64,000 bases of DNA, from contig CM060833.1 in assembly GCA_030762175.1 (NCBI GenBank), positions 158,411,501-158,475,500 of the forward strand, given 5' to 3'. This stretch comes from Metallyticus violacea (Eukaryota > Arthropoda > Insecta > Mantodea > Metallyticidae). The position numbers were made by a program, and so were the translations under genes. Below the pieces are notes generated by a model that saw only the letters and a list, made by a program, of their open reading frames with translations, was not told where the DNA came from and did no database searches. This document shows, in pieces, positions 21,998 to 33,599 of this stretch. The stretch's first letter is position 1. Every line of letters starts with the position of its first letter.

Positions 21998-23035
21998 ACA
22001 GAATTTTGAGTTATAGTGATCTCATAAACTGATTAATAATAATATAAATAATAACTACATGAACAATGCTTGCTCTCGTAACAGCAAACTATCAGTGACT
22101 ATCCACGTGTAGGCATCAGCGGGTAACTATTATTATGACAGACAATTAGCTTACCTGGCCCAGCGCGAGCTATGCTCAACTGTGGACGCAGGTCAAAAAT
22201 AACTATCGGCTATTATTTCAAACTATACCACTTGCATTATCAATGCAGTTTCATGTAATTACTGCCAAATTCAACACTAGTTTTGATTTTTTCAAAGCAT
22301 ATTAAATGCACTTTTCTCATTTTCCAACACAAAATGCTGAAACAATAATGCCTTGTAACCTGGAGCCTATAAAAATATGGTCTGTAATATGAGAAACATT
22401 GGCACACCCACATTATATAGATTATTATTTTTTTTTTTTTTGGAAAATATCGGCACTGAAGTGCAATTTGGTAAATGAAAGTGTCTAAATACATTTTTCC
22501 AAACATTTTAAAGATTTCAAGCTTATAAATAGTCCCAGTTTATTATTATTATTATTATTAATATAATTGGTTTTTTTTTAAGTTAGATGATTCGTTCACT
22601 GCTTACATCAAATTCCTTATGTTTCAGTATTACATATACCCAGTGCTTTAACCTTATGGTAGTCTCTAATACTTAGAATAATTCAGCAGAGCAAGTCTGA
22701 CTGATTTGAGAAATGCCGTGTTTATCTTCCCAACAGAGAGTGTGATCAAAAGGTCAGCAGACATCGATCGAAGATCCCGGCCGCTGCCTAAACAATAGGC
22801 AACCGTCAAGCAAAAGGTTACGTCAATAACAAACATTGTGAATACAGATGGCAATGATAGATGGATACCTTGGGCTTTGTGCTGCGTCGTCAAGGAATAG
22901 TTTGTGTTTGGTATTTGAACGTGTTTTCTATCACGATCCAAAGAGTTATGGGAGATGAGGGTTCGATGCATTTAGCTCTACGCGGTTGTGGACATTACGG
23001 TCATGCATAGAGGCGTTTTTGCGTTTCACTTTTAA
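21998..23035. other. No recognised gene or element
   Basis: Contains a T run at 22428-22441 and a short TTA run at 22542-22560. A 101-residue minus-strand frame at 22666-22971 has no recognisable motif. Confidence 0.55.
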
Positions 23036-24096
23036 ACCCCATTCACAATGAAAATTAAACGTAACGTAAACTTAAACGTAAAAGCTAGATGCTTTGCATT
23101 GTAATGGAACCATTCATAATGAATCACGTAAACTTAAAAATAAACGTACAATTAGACGTAAACTTAGAAGCTTGCAAGGCCCAAGGTTTGGTGTCTACAT
23201 CTAATTTAAACTCAAGAAATCAGCCAATCAAAACACAGCTGCTCTTTATAGAGCTCTATTCTAGAAATTATCCTTACATGGAGCACGGAAATCAAATGCA
23301 ACTCTTGCTGCTTGCTGCTGCAAATCCCGAGCGACGGCGGAGAGAGCCGAAGGTAGTGACTTCCACAGATATAACTTGATAAAACTTTCAAGCGAATAAT
23401 AAGTACCAGGTACAGAATGCGCTATAAATTGATGTTTATGCATTTTTTCTGCTGCAATCAAAGGAGATTTACAGTGATTTACCTACCCATATCAAATTAT
23501 ATTTACGAAAAACCACTGGGTTCACTGGTTTCTAGTATTTGCTGGGGGTTAGCGTTAACGTTATAATATCAATTGGATTAATTCAATTCCGTATCAATTT
23601 ATATTTAAAAATTACGGAGGACAACGCATAGATTGCATTGTGGTGAACAAAAAAAAAAAAAAAATACAAATACAAGCAACATTTACACTACCTCCACGCA
23701 CAGTAGTTCGGCTATCTCCACCGTCACTCGGGGCTTGCAGCAGCTAGCAGCAGGAGTTGCACTTGATTTCCGTGCTCCGTGTAAGGGTAAGTTATGGTAG
23801 AGAAAGCTGATCAGTGATTCTGTAGACAGAATGGCGTCAAGGGACAAAGGATTAATTGCGTTAAAAGAAAGCTATCCTTGTTCATATTACTCCAAGCATA
23901 TGCACTTTGCATATGCATAAACGCTACCGCCGTCAGCCATTTTCAATCAGCTGCTAGTTGATCTTCGCTTGTTCTTATTTTTGATTGGCTAATACGTACG
24001 TTTGCGCCTTTCATTGTGAATGCCTACATACTACTAAGTTAACGTGTTACGTCTTATTTTATTATATTTACGTTTAATTTTCATTGTGAGCGGGGT
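23036..24096. mobile_element. Non-autonomous terminal-inverted-repeat element (MITE-like, about 1.06 kb)
   Basis: Outer ends are inverted repeats: ACCCCATTCACAATGAAAAT on the left and, read inward from the right, ACCCCGCTCACAATGAAAAT, both followed by TAAACGTAA. Inner inverted blocks also match: GGAGCACGGAAATCAAATGC near 23279 with GGAGCACGGAAATCAAGTGC (reverse of about 23765-23785), continuing through CTGCTGC and CCCGAG to GCCGAA, about 85 bp per arm. AGCCAATCAAAA occurs near both sides. The left part has repeated ACGTAAACTTA motifs (23061, 23127, 23157), like subterminal transposase sites. No transposase is encoded. No clear target-site duplication; superfamily unassigned. Confidence 0.75.
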
Positions 24097-24640
24097 CTCA
24101 GAGAACGACTCTACAACGGGTCTAATGCAAATACTACAATAATGAAATTTGTAACCTCACTTTTTATGTTGTGATTTATTGATTCTAAGGTTGAAATGTG
24201 CCGTCAGAAGAGTTCGAAAATATTATTTATAAATCTATGGTGTTTCTAACACTCTAGTTAAATATTACTGGCCTTCGAAATGTTTTACTGAACTTTCTAC
24301 TGAGATTTAGTTATAAACCTTATCCGCTCACGATTGTTTTGTGTCCCGGCTACTAAGCTTGCCGCAGCCGACAGGACCTGTACTTTAACCGCACTTTCTA
24401 ACACGTGTATAAACGTTTGCTTTATATACGGTAATGGAGTTGTTGTCCTCCCTCGGCTGAATGGGGAAAACTTATTCTCATTGGCAGGATTAAATTAAGG
24501 AAACAATTATGTCTCCGATTTCATTGCTAATGCTCTCCTTTATATTCCAAAATGGTCCTAATTTCGGGAGTAACTGCTGGCAAATAACAAGGTCTGTGTT
24601 AATTTCGCTTAGTTTTTCCTATAGCTCTGCGCTTTTGTTT
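24097..24640. other. No recognised gene; weak similarity to 36.7 kb
   Basis: The stretch near 24432-24485 (GAGTTGTTGTCCTCCC) resembles 36690-36745 (GAGTTGTCGCCCTCCC), which may mean that the transposase fragments that follow both places belong to one repeat family. Confidence 0.4.
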
Positions 24641-24910
24641 TCAACTGATTATTAGACTCAAATGTATGCACAATATCGGAATTGCAGTTTTAGAAGGAAG
24701 CAATTGATCAGGAAAGTTCTGAATAAATTCTACATGCTGACGATGAGCTGGTTCTCTTTGCTCTTTACACACATAAATATGCTCCTCTAACCATCTTAGC
24801 GAATGAATGTACACTACCGTGAGATCGGCAGAGAACAGGTTCGGAAAGCGACGTTCAAGAACATGAAGGAGAAATGAAAACCAAGTACGGGCTTCGCCGG
24901 TTACCAACAA
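24641..24910 (-). pseudogene. Possible transposase N-terminal domain fragment (DUF4817-like)
   Basis: A minus-strand frame contains EEHIYVCKEQREPAHRQHVE then FIQNFPDQLLPSKTAI. This resembles the N-terminal helix-turn-helix (F.RNFPD..PPSKTTI pattern) found on Tc3-like transposases of arthropods. Similar but worse pieces lie at about 36810-36930 (KFIQNFL) and about 61490-61555, all on the minus strand. I infer a shared, old DNA-transposon family; the catalytic part is absent. A host exon is less likely given the three dispersed copies. Confidence 0.5.
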
Positions 24911-25555
24911 GATGTATAATTAATGCACGGAAATAATTTATTTGGCTTATTTAATGACGCTAAATGTTCATGAAAATTTTCTACAGATATCCGTAGGGAA
25001 GAGTTATTGTATTATACTGGTAGGTCGTTATCATTATAATAACCAGTGGGTTATTATCTTGTACTATTACGCAATAGTCACTTTACTATTATGTAATAGT
25101 CGCTTACTATACTTACTACAGGGACATACAACAGACTATTACATTTGGGGCTGGAAGGTTCAGGTTTTAATTTGCCTTTGTTGCCTATTTTGGCTTCTAT
25201 AGTTTATTTTAGGGTGTAAAACTATATATATACTCCGAAATTTAGGTAGTATTCTATACTATGAATTTTCTATTTTCTAAGTATTAATAAATTTTGTTAT
25301 ATATATATATATTTGCCTGTTTTGTATCGTTATGGATTTTTTCTGCGATTTACGCATTTTAAAAAGCACACAAAGAATTTATATATATCAAAGTGAAAAA
25401 TATTTTAAAAATTAAATGGAATGTTCACCTTACTAAAAATATTTATTGAGAATTTTGTTATACTTTGTTTTATTTCAAGAAGCCAAAAACCTTCTCAACT
25501 CATTCACTTAAGCTCTTTACATAGCAGGACCTTCATTAGTGAAAGGAACGCAGGT
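24911..25555. other. No recognised gene or element
   Basis: AT-rich, with a short TA run at 25300-25313. An 86-residue plus-strand frame at 24942-25202 is low complexity (Tyr/Leu-rich) and not credible as a gene. Confidence 0.55.
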
Positions 25556-25567
25556 ATACCTCGGGCA

Positions 25568-25857
25568 CACCGCCACGGATGGCCCCTCGGCCCCAGCGTT
25601 AAGGCGCTGACTCGTGAGTGGGAGGTCTGGGGTACGAATCCCGCCAGGACCGTCCTCCCTGACTGAGGTTTTTTCCAGGATTTCCTCAGTCCTCATAAAT
25701 GGCAAATGCCAGGGAGGTACCCTAAACTTAGGCCCGGAATGTTTCCTTCCTAAAAAAAAAATATCCTTTCCCAATTTATCATTCCATCTCATTTATTATG
25801 TGCCCACCACCTGTGGTGCCTCAATAGTAAAACGGTACGTTAAACACTATTAAAAAA
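25568..25857 (+). mobile_element. SINE-L, full length
   Basis: Head CACCGCCACGGATGGCC; box A is disturbed (CCCCTCGGCCCCAGCG in place of GAGGTCG), box B is GGTACGAATCC, end GTTAAACACTATTAAAAAA. A perfect 12-bp target-site duplication ATACCTCGGGCA flanks it (25556-25567 and 25858-25869), so the boundaries are exact. Confidence 0.97.
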
Positions 25858-25869
25858 ATACCTCGGGCA

Positions 25870-26840
25870 TACGAATATAAGGATATAAGAAAATGAGGGA
25901 AGTAATGCAGTTTTGAGTAGTCCTGGCGAATTGCCTTGTATCGATCTGCGCGAGACAATTCCAGGAAATTTCAGCTGCATAAATATAACAAACAATTACA
26001 AGCGAGAAAGATGAGAGCGGCACAGCTGTCCCTACAATGTGTTCAGTACGGAAGCATGAGAGATAATACTAACCTGATAAACGCATAAACAGAAAACGAA
26101 ATGAATTTGACCAGAAACCACCGCTCATCTTTCGCCCATTCACCAGGACTATTCAAAACGACTTTACTTTGTCTTGATCATTCCCATAATGTCGTGAAAG
26201 GTGAACGTTCTGTTGTAGATGGTATTGAGTTCTGCGAAATAACTTGTTTTATCCAGTTACTTCAGTCGAAAAATTATCTCTCTGACAGGCAACTAACAAT
26301 GACAAATTATGCCTTGAAAACACCGTATTTTTGCTTGTAACCCATAAAAGTAAGCTTAAGCACTTAAATTATGTGATAAAGAAATTATTAAGTTACTTAA
26401 ATACCTATTTTCACGTGATATATATTAATTATACTACTTCCTATTTTCAGTATTTTTGAAGGTGGATTTAATTGTAATTTTTTGAAGATTATTAAAATGT
26501 TTAAACTTTTAAGTGCACGTATGCCTGCCTATTTTAACCAAAGCAAAATAAATACCTGTACTTCCGTGTTCTGGTGATAATCAATCTAAAGATGGCGTTT
26601 GCTGTGCACTGTAGCTCCAAGCAACTTTTTCCATCTGATGTTTAACTGCAATTCATGAATTAAAATTTGATTATTTCTCTCATGTTTTGTTAAACTTTTT
26701 ATTAAATATTATTCAGTTTTAGCATATAAAAATAGACAACTTAAAGTTCTTTTAGCACATAAAAACCGGAATTTATTTATTACTATACACAGGTCCAACA
26801 CATGTGCATATACATATATTTCTCATCACTACTCTTACTG
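25870..26840. other. No recognised gene or element
   Basis: AT-rich sequence. The 79-residue plus-strand frame at 26101-26340 has no recognisable domain. Confidence 0.55.
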
Positions 26841-27104
26841 CTGCCATGGATTGCCAGGTAGTTAAGACACGGGCTCGTGAGAAGGAGGTCTGGAGTTCGA
26901 TTACCACCAGGATCATGCCTCCTGACTGAGTTTTGTTCCAAGTTTTCCTCGGTCTTCATTAATGGCAAATGAGGGGATGGGTGCGGTATTTAAGCCTGGG
27001 AAGCTTCCTTCCTTTAAAAAATCCTTTTCAACTTTATCATTTCATCTCAGTGTCCACCACCTGAGATGCCTCAGTAGTGAAAACGGGCGTTAAACAACCA
27101 CTAC
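26841..27104 (+). mobile_element. SINE-L, diverged
   Basis: Head CTGCCATGGATTGCCAGGTA, box B AGTTCGATTAC (degraded), body TAATGGCAAATG, end GGGCGTTAAACAACCACTAC. It lacks part of the TACCCTAAACTTAGG and CATGTATCATCAG blocks. More diverged than its neighbours, so probably an older insertion. Confidence 0.9.
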
Positions 27105-27181
27105 CCATCAGTTAAAAGCAAGAAAAGAAGATGGTGCAGGAATAAAACTAGTTTTATATACCGCCAAGCATCCTCCATACC

Positions 27182-27445
27182 ACCGCCACGGGTGGCCGAG
27201 GTCGTTAAGACGCGGACTCGTGAGCGGGAGGTCTGGGGTTCGAATCCCGCCAGGACCATCCTCCCTGACTAAGAATTTTTCCAGGTTTTCCTCAATCCTC
27301 ATAAATGTCAAATGCCGGGGAGGTACCCTAAACTTAGGCCTGGAACACTTCTTCCCTTAAAAAAATAAATGCTTTCTCAATTTGTCTTTCCATGTATCAC
27401 AACCTGTGATGCCTCAGTAGTTAAAATGAGCATTAAATACTATTC
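27182..27445 (+). mobile_element. SINE-L, near full length
   Basis: Head ACCGCCACGGGTGGCCGAGG with intact box A, box B GGTTCGAATCC, core GGGGAGGTACCCTAAACTTA, end GCATTAAATACTATTC followed by nine G. A small deletion removes TTTCATCTCATG-type sequence near 27390. It lies 77 bp downstream of another SINE-L in the same orientation. Confidence 0.96.
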
Positions 27446-27491
27446 GGGGGGGGGGCACTGAAACAAAAGCAGTTATATTAACTAAGGGTGG

Positions 27492-27542
27492 TTTTTGTGT
27501 AGTGTTTAACACCCTTTTTTGCTACTGAGGCGTACAGGCGGT
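27492..27542 (-). mobile_element. SINE-L 3' end fragment
   Basis: About 50 bases covering only the last part of SINE-L (plus strand GTGTAGTGTTTAACACCC, CTACTGAGGCGTACAGGCGG). Strongly 5'-truncated. Confidence 0.85.
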
Positions 27543-28648
27543 AAGCTCGAGGCTTCTGTTACAATAAAGACCAGGTAACCGCAGGCGCTGACCTCGTCAT
27601 TAATTCATTTAATGTTTTGCAAAATTTTGCAATGTTAAACCCTTGCCTTAAAAAGAGGAAAAAAGAAAATAAACCATTCTTCAGTGTTTCGAGAGATTAG
27701 ACCCCTATAGAACAAGATTATTGTAACAATTGATACAATAAAATATAGGTTATTATTCCTATATGTATTTGTGTATATATATATAAATTTATTTAAGTAT
27801 ATTGTACTTGATCCTTTATTTTTAAACTTCAGTACTCATATTGTCCTCACATTCTAACCTAGTATACCACTTGCTGTTTACATCGCCATGTGGAACGAGG
27901 TGGCAGGAGGGCACTTTGGCGGTCCGCGGGGGGTTCTCTTGTAACTGCGGCTAGAAACGGGGTTAAAACCCTACAGGGGAGGGGATGGGAGAGCAGCACG
28001 TGGCTCTTCTTTAAAAGTTCTTCTGGTCTCGGAAGACAGCGAATGAAAGAAAATAAAATATTGCGGTACCCATCCCGCGAGAATATCACAAGAGATATTG
28101 TTACTACTGGGCAGTTTCGATGAACTGGAAAAGCCGCTTAGGGACTTGGCTACACGTGCATGAGGTGCGGAATCCCGTTAGGCTGGGAGGGAAGCGAAAA
28201 AATCCCGTGTAATTAGGCATGGTGCTGCAAGCACTCATTAGAAAGTATACTTGTTTTGTTATTCTCAAAAGTTGGTATAAAAGTATTGTATTGTGTGTTG
28301 TGCTGCGATCTGTTTATACGGGAAAGGGGTAAGAGCATTGTGCAGCTTTATTTCCGCAGTTTAACGTCAGATGGTAAATTTCTTTCTGTGCATATACGTA
28401 CAACGTTAGCTTTGTGCACAATGCATTTCCATGTTACTGCAGAAACGGTCGATGAAATATAGTTCCTTACTCTAGTCATTTTCAGGCATGGTTGTTATGG
28501 AAACCAGTTTGGTTACATAATGCCTTTCCATAGGAATCAGGCCAGAAGCCTAATTGAAGTTCCATAATTTCTTTACGCAAAAAAACGTTAACATTAGCCT
28601 TTTTCTTGCTTAAATGCATGAGCTTGAAAAAGTATCTACTTACTTATT
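27543..28648. other. No recognised gene; GC-richer patch at 27885-28000
   Basis: The patch at 27885-28000 is locally richer in G and C and gives overlapping short frames on both strands (27859-28123), but none matches a known protein. Elsewhere AT-rich. Confidence 0.5.
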
Positions 28649-28929
28649 ACCGTCACAGGTGCCGAGGTCGTTAAGGTGCTAACTCGTGAGTGGGAGATCT
28701 GGGGTTCGAATTCCGCCAGGACCGTCCTCCCTGACTGAGGTTTTTTTTTTCTTCCAGGTTTTCCTCAGTCCTTGTAAATGGCAAATGCCAGGAAGGGATT
28801 CTAAATTTAAGTCTGAAACTTTTCCTTCCTTAAAAAGTCCTTTCCCAATTCATCATTTCATCTCATGTATCATCAGTGTCCACCGCCTGTGGTGCCTCAG
28901 AAGTAAAAACGGACATTAAATACTACTCA
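28649..28929 (+). mobile_element. SINE-L, full length
   Basis: Head ACCGTCACAGGTGCCGAGGT, box B GGTTCGAATTCC, body CAGTCCTTGTAAATGGCAAA, end ACATTAAATACTACTCAA. The T run after CTGACTGAGG is expanded. No convincing target-site duplication. Confidence 0.95.
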
Positions 28930-29589
28930 ATATTAATATTGTTCAGGGGCTGGAGGGTTCTCAACTTAAAAGGGACGCTAACATCATTTACAGCCTGCGT
29001 CCGAAGTTTGTTATATACTATACAAAATTATAGTGTTTGGTTAGAAAACACACATATGTAACCGCGAGGAAACACGAAGCCACCATTCTCCCATGGAAAA
29101 CGCTATTTGATGACGCGGGGAAGCATTGCGTATTTGCAAGAATTGAGTCATTGGCTTCCAACTGTCGTCTAATGCCATTTGAAGCAATTTGCATTACGAA
29201 ACATATACCATTCGCTTAACAGAAATACAGATAATGCTGTTCCTGCCGTTACCACAATAATACTACCGCCACGGCGAGAGGGGAATTGAGAGTGGGGCAA
29301 CGGTTGCAAAGCGGGAGAAAATGTCCTTGAGTGGATTAGCGAAAATGAGCTCAATAATTGCCGCTCTTATGTGTTACAGAACGTTTATTGCCTTCTCCTG
29401 CAACACACACTAGAGTCGGGAGCAGCTATCTGTGCGGGTCTTACCTGACAGAGAGATATAGCTGTATGTCTTGACGCGGTGCCAAACCTCTGCGGTTGTT
29501 TGATAGAGAAAGGAAAGAAATTATACATATAAAGTAAACTAAGATGATAGTGTTAGTGTTGCATGAATACAACATACTTATTAATTGTT

Positions 29590-30620
29590 TACTCGCTGTC
29601 GCTTTCGTCGTCCTCTGACTCAGATTGATTAAGTCTGACGATGACCGATTCAATCACGCTGTCGCTTATCAGCTTTCGCAGAAAATGCTCTTTTTGCAGT
29701 CTTTCTGCATGTCTTACACAGTTTTCCCACACTGAAATTTTACACTGTCAACTGCATGTGTGTAATTTTTTCTACGTCAATAATGTGGAAAGTTTTATTG
29801 TTGTCAACAACGTACTGCTTTACTCTTGACCAAACGAGCTCGATAGAATTATAATGGCAGTGATAAGGGCGAAGTCTCACTTCGATGACCATGGTTCCTG
29901 TCAATTTTTAATGTTTTGCACCCTGACTTTCTTTTTACCAACTGCAACAATTCTGCCCCTGTCTGTGTTTGCAGAATGCGTTTGCTATTATCCATAACAA
30001 TGAGTTAGGGGGCGATATGGGTAATAATTGTTTCTCAAACCATTTTCTGAACAGAAAGTATGCCATTTCAGAATGACACTCTTTAGCAGTCGATTTTGTT
30101 CTAAAATTAACTTACAGAACTGGCATGGCAAACAATAAACTGCTCCCCCCCGCCTTGAACTTTGGCGCCACCAAAGTAGTATTCACTTGTCCAGCACATC
30201 TTCTTAGTGTAGTTCTGATTCACCCTCTTTTCATCTAAATAATAAATATTAGACGTGCCAGCCTCTCCAATTTCATGCAAAAAACAACCCTAGCAGCTAC
30301 TGAGTCACCTGGGTCCAAAAGAGACTTTCTCTCGTCGTTACACTGCCTATATAAAAAGCCCATGTTCTTCAAAATACGCAGCATGGAATGCTTGCCCTTT
30401 CAAACCCAACTGGATTTTTTATTTTCACTGCTGGTTTAGGTGTAGTGGGAAACGCCCCGTTCGTATACATTTCAGAAATCATGTTACGTAGAACACTTTT
30501 ATCGAAGTCATCTAGATTAGTTCTTCTCTCTTTCGCGCATATGAATTTCCCGTAGTGATCTAAAAAGAACTGAACAACTATCAATTGCTTCTTTAGCAAT
30601 TTTCTGCACCGTTCTCACAC
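29590..30620 (-). pseudogene. Decayed DDE transposase (IS630/Tc1-like, arthropod type)
   Basis: Read on the minus strand from about 30600 down: TNLDDFDKSVLRNMISEMYT, then after shifts a SMLRILKNMGFLYR-type block (about 30360-30400), KEC(H)SEMAYFLFRKWFEKQL (about 30015-30085), PYHCHYNSIELVWSRVKQYV (about 29800-29860), and near the C-terminus NCVRHAERLQKEHF followed by an acidic ESEDDESDSE tail (about 29600-29720). This order matches a widespread arthropod transposase with a DDE_3-type catalytic domain. Many stops separate the blocks. The 76-residue open frame at 30369-30599 is only its N-terminal piece. The superfamily placement is from memory of the motif order. Confidence 0.78.
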
Positions 30621-31986
30621 AGCACCACCACAGGCTTCAGCCGTGCGTTCTTGGCACTTGGCAAGAGGTGCTGGCCACATGCTATGTATCGGCTGCCTCC
30701 TTCTTAAAGAAATGGTACATCTTATACACCATTTCACGAGTTTCGAGCTTGTTTATGCAAAACTACACGTTTACGTTTTTCTTGCTCCATGTTTTACTTT
30801 ATATAATATTTTAAAACGAAAACAAAAGCACAACCCGCTGAAATGTTCTTCATTGAAAAACATTATATAAACTCAGAGTTAGAGTACAGATTATTTAATA
30901 TAAATATTCATAATTACTTTGTGGTGAGTTGACACAGTTAATAAAATACCATAGAATACGACGTTCTTCTAATTGGGTACATTTCTCATTAGATTCGTCC
31001 TTCTGCAGACCCGTTACAATCGTTTTAGATAAACTATGCCAGCTAGCAAAAAGATGTCATTTGTTTCACATTCAAAGATAAACAGCTGAAGTTAGATTTT
31101 ACAACATACGACAAAAAAAGATGAGTGTTAAAAACAAGCACGGCGTTCTTCATTTTTTGCAATGCAAAAAAATAAAAGATATCGCAAAGTGCATAATCAG
31201 AAGAGTGTGAAAACTTATGACTGCAAAATAAGTAGAAAAGCAGACACCTTGTCACGTCTCATAATAAACATTTTCAAAGTCAATAAATTACGTACACGAC
31301 ATGTTAAAATGGCAATAAATTAGTAACAGTTTCTAAAAAAAAAAAAAAAAAAAAGGTCAAAATACTACTCATTACAAAGAATCATTCTTAAGAAAGAAAG
31401 TTATAGATGTGCTTTCACTCTATAGGTGTATGTAAATTTATGGGTGCAAAAGTAAGGAAAGAAAAGAAGAGGAACTTAGGTTTTTAGATGTCTACATAAA
31501 ATTTGGGATGGTGTTGGGGTTGACACAAATATACATACACACAAAATTTAACGTTAATACACCACAATTTCTAAATGTAATTCAGCGCCCAAATATAGCT
31601 ACTTCAGTTAAGAGAAAAATCACATTAATTGCTTCACAGAAAATCTAATAAATTAATTCGAAAGGCATTGCAAGCTTCATTATCGATCATTTCGATCTTA
31701 GGTAATTAGAAAATCTAAATACGACGCCAGACATTTACCTCTTCTACCGATAATCCTTGTCGAGACAATCACTTTACGAAGATCTGTCAAGTAAAAGGGG
31801 AACATTTCACCAGCTCATGAATACAGCGACTGAAATCCCACTTCCCCCCCCCCCCTAGCCTTACCTTGAACCCAATGCTACTGAAGTATATGCTGATGGA
31901 ACTTTTTCTAGGCATCCAACAATAAATATTTTCACAAATGGATTTTATGAGCCCGTCATACCTCTTTACTTTTTTAAGTGCCAAGA

Positions 31987-32019
<33 letters not shown>

Positions 32020-32184
32020 CACATCAACCTTGATTGTAAAAAAATATTTATTCGCAAATTTAACACAACTTTAGACATCGCAAATCTACACGTTAAATGG
32101 AAGGTGCGCGTATTTTTGACCCGTTTTTCCTCTCTGTAAGAAAAATGAACGAAGCTTCCAATAAGAACAGTCTTGATTTCGACA
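30621..32184. other. No recognised gene; two poly-A tracts
   Basis: A runs occur at about 31337-31354 and 31993-32019, and a C run at about 31844-31855. No open frame with recognisable content. The A runs may be tails of unrecognised retroposed sequences. Confidence 0.55.
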
Positions 32185-32186
32185 TA

Positions 32187-32982
32187 CGAGGGTAGGTCCA
32201 TAAGTTTCCGGCCTCGCAGATAAGGATTATCGCCTTCACAAAACCCTTATCTGGTGTCATGCCTTATATGTTAAGTAAATAATTGCAACTGTAACTTCCG
32301 CTCCGCGGTGTTCGGTTGTTCAGATATAGTTGCATAAAGAAGGCTATGCGTAGAAGATTGTGACAGGTCCAGAATGGAGCATCGAGCTATCATTAAGTTC
32401 TTCACAAAAGAAGGGCTTACTCCAAATGGAATTAGACGGTGTATATGTGGGGCAACCCCCCCCCCCCCCTCATATTCTATCGTAAAAGTGTGGGCAAAAC
32501 ATTTTCGAATGGGTCGAGAAAGCATTGAAGACGAAGAGCGCAGAGGTAGGCTCTTGGTGGTGCTCACTCCTAAAAACATCGCTCTTGTGGAAGGAGAACT
32601 TTCAGAAGACCGGCGGCTCAAAATTACAGAAATAGCAGCAAAGTTAGGTTTCTAAAACAACAGTACTTCGAATTATTCATGAACATTTAACCATGAATAA
32701 GGTTAGTGCAAGATGGGTGCCTAGACTTCTTTCTTTAGTTCAAAAGCAGCAACGAGTCATCTGTTGTCAGGCATTTTTGGAGCTCTGCTGTGGCAACGAG
32801 AGAGAAACCTGCAAACCGTTGTCACAGGAGATGAAACTACGGTCCTCTATTATGATCCATTCCTTGTTCAAAACAGAATCAATGGAGTGGCGTAAACCTG
32901 GTAAAGCACCGCCTCTAAAGGCCAAGGTCACTCAGTCAACTAAGAAGATCATGGCCACAATCTTTTGGGACTGTGAAGGAAT
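32187..32982 (+). mobile_element. mariner element 3, 3'-truncated
   Basis: The left end is intact: TA at 32185-32186, then CGAGGGTAGGTCCATAAGTT. The transposase starts MEHRAIIKFFTKEGLTPNGI (32374), with a C run near 32460 and a frameshift after KLGF. The frame resumes at MNKVSARWVPRLLSLVQKQQ (32693). The first-Asp motif survives in another frame (GDETTVLYYDP, about 32825). Homology stops at about 32982 in TIFWDCEGI, before the second catalytic Asp; a CA-rich stretch follows. Same family as elements 1 and 2. Confidence 0.92.
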
Positions 32983-33599
32983 CGAAGAACAATTAGCATG
33001 CGCGCACACACATACACACAGTGAAAGCAGAGTAACATGAATGCACAACTACACGCTGACAGAGCCTCCTATAAGCAGCTATCTGCATATGCAGTATACA
33101 GCCTTGACATATAGTTCTATTGGCCCGTAACTCAAAAAACCTCACTGTACATTTTGGATTGCTGTTGAACGACATCACTCTTTAATAATATTATTTTTCG
33201 GCCACGGTTTTCTTTGAAACCAGGGAAGCTGGTATACTGACATTTAAAGAATTGCGTTATTGGAGTTCAGTTTAGTTATTCAAAGACGATAGAGGTGCGT
33301 TGCTAATAATTTACTTTTTCATTATATCGGATAGAGATGGAGATATGGGGGTAAAGTGACCGACCATCTGGCGCGCTTCAAATAAAAAGAAAAGCGGAAG
33401 TTGAAAAGCAATACTTTAAGTGGGTCGCTTAGAAAATTTTATACCAACAAGGGTACGAGTGTTGCAACTGCCGTTACCGCTGCAGATGAACGTTAACCAG
33501 TTGTTCAAGCAAAAGAAAATACTGTGCAAGTGAATTAAATTTTATTACGTAAATAAACCGTGCTAGTATATTTCACAGACTGTTCATAAAGTAAAACGT
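32983..33599. other. No recognised gene or element
   Basis: Begins with a short CA-rich run (33003-33020). No further structure recognised. Confidence 0.5.

Noticed and set aside
28649..29061. Short proteins MSGRSGVRIPPGPSSL and similar
   Set aside because: Recurring translation of the SINE-L tRNA-like head at many loci; not genes.
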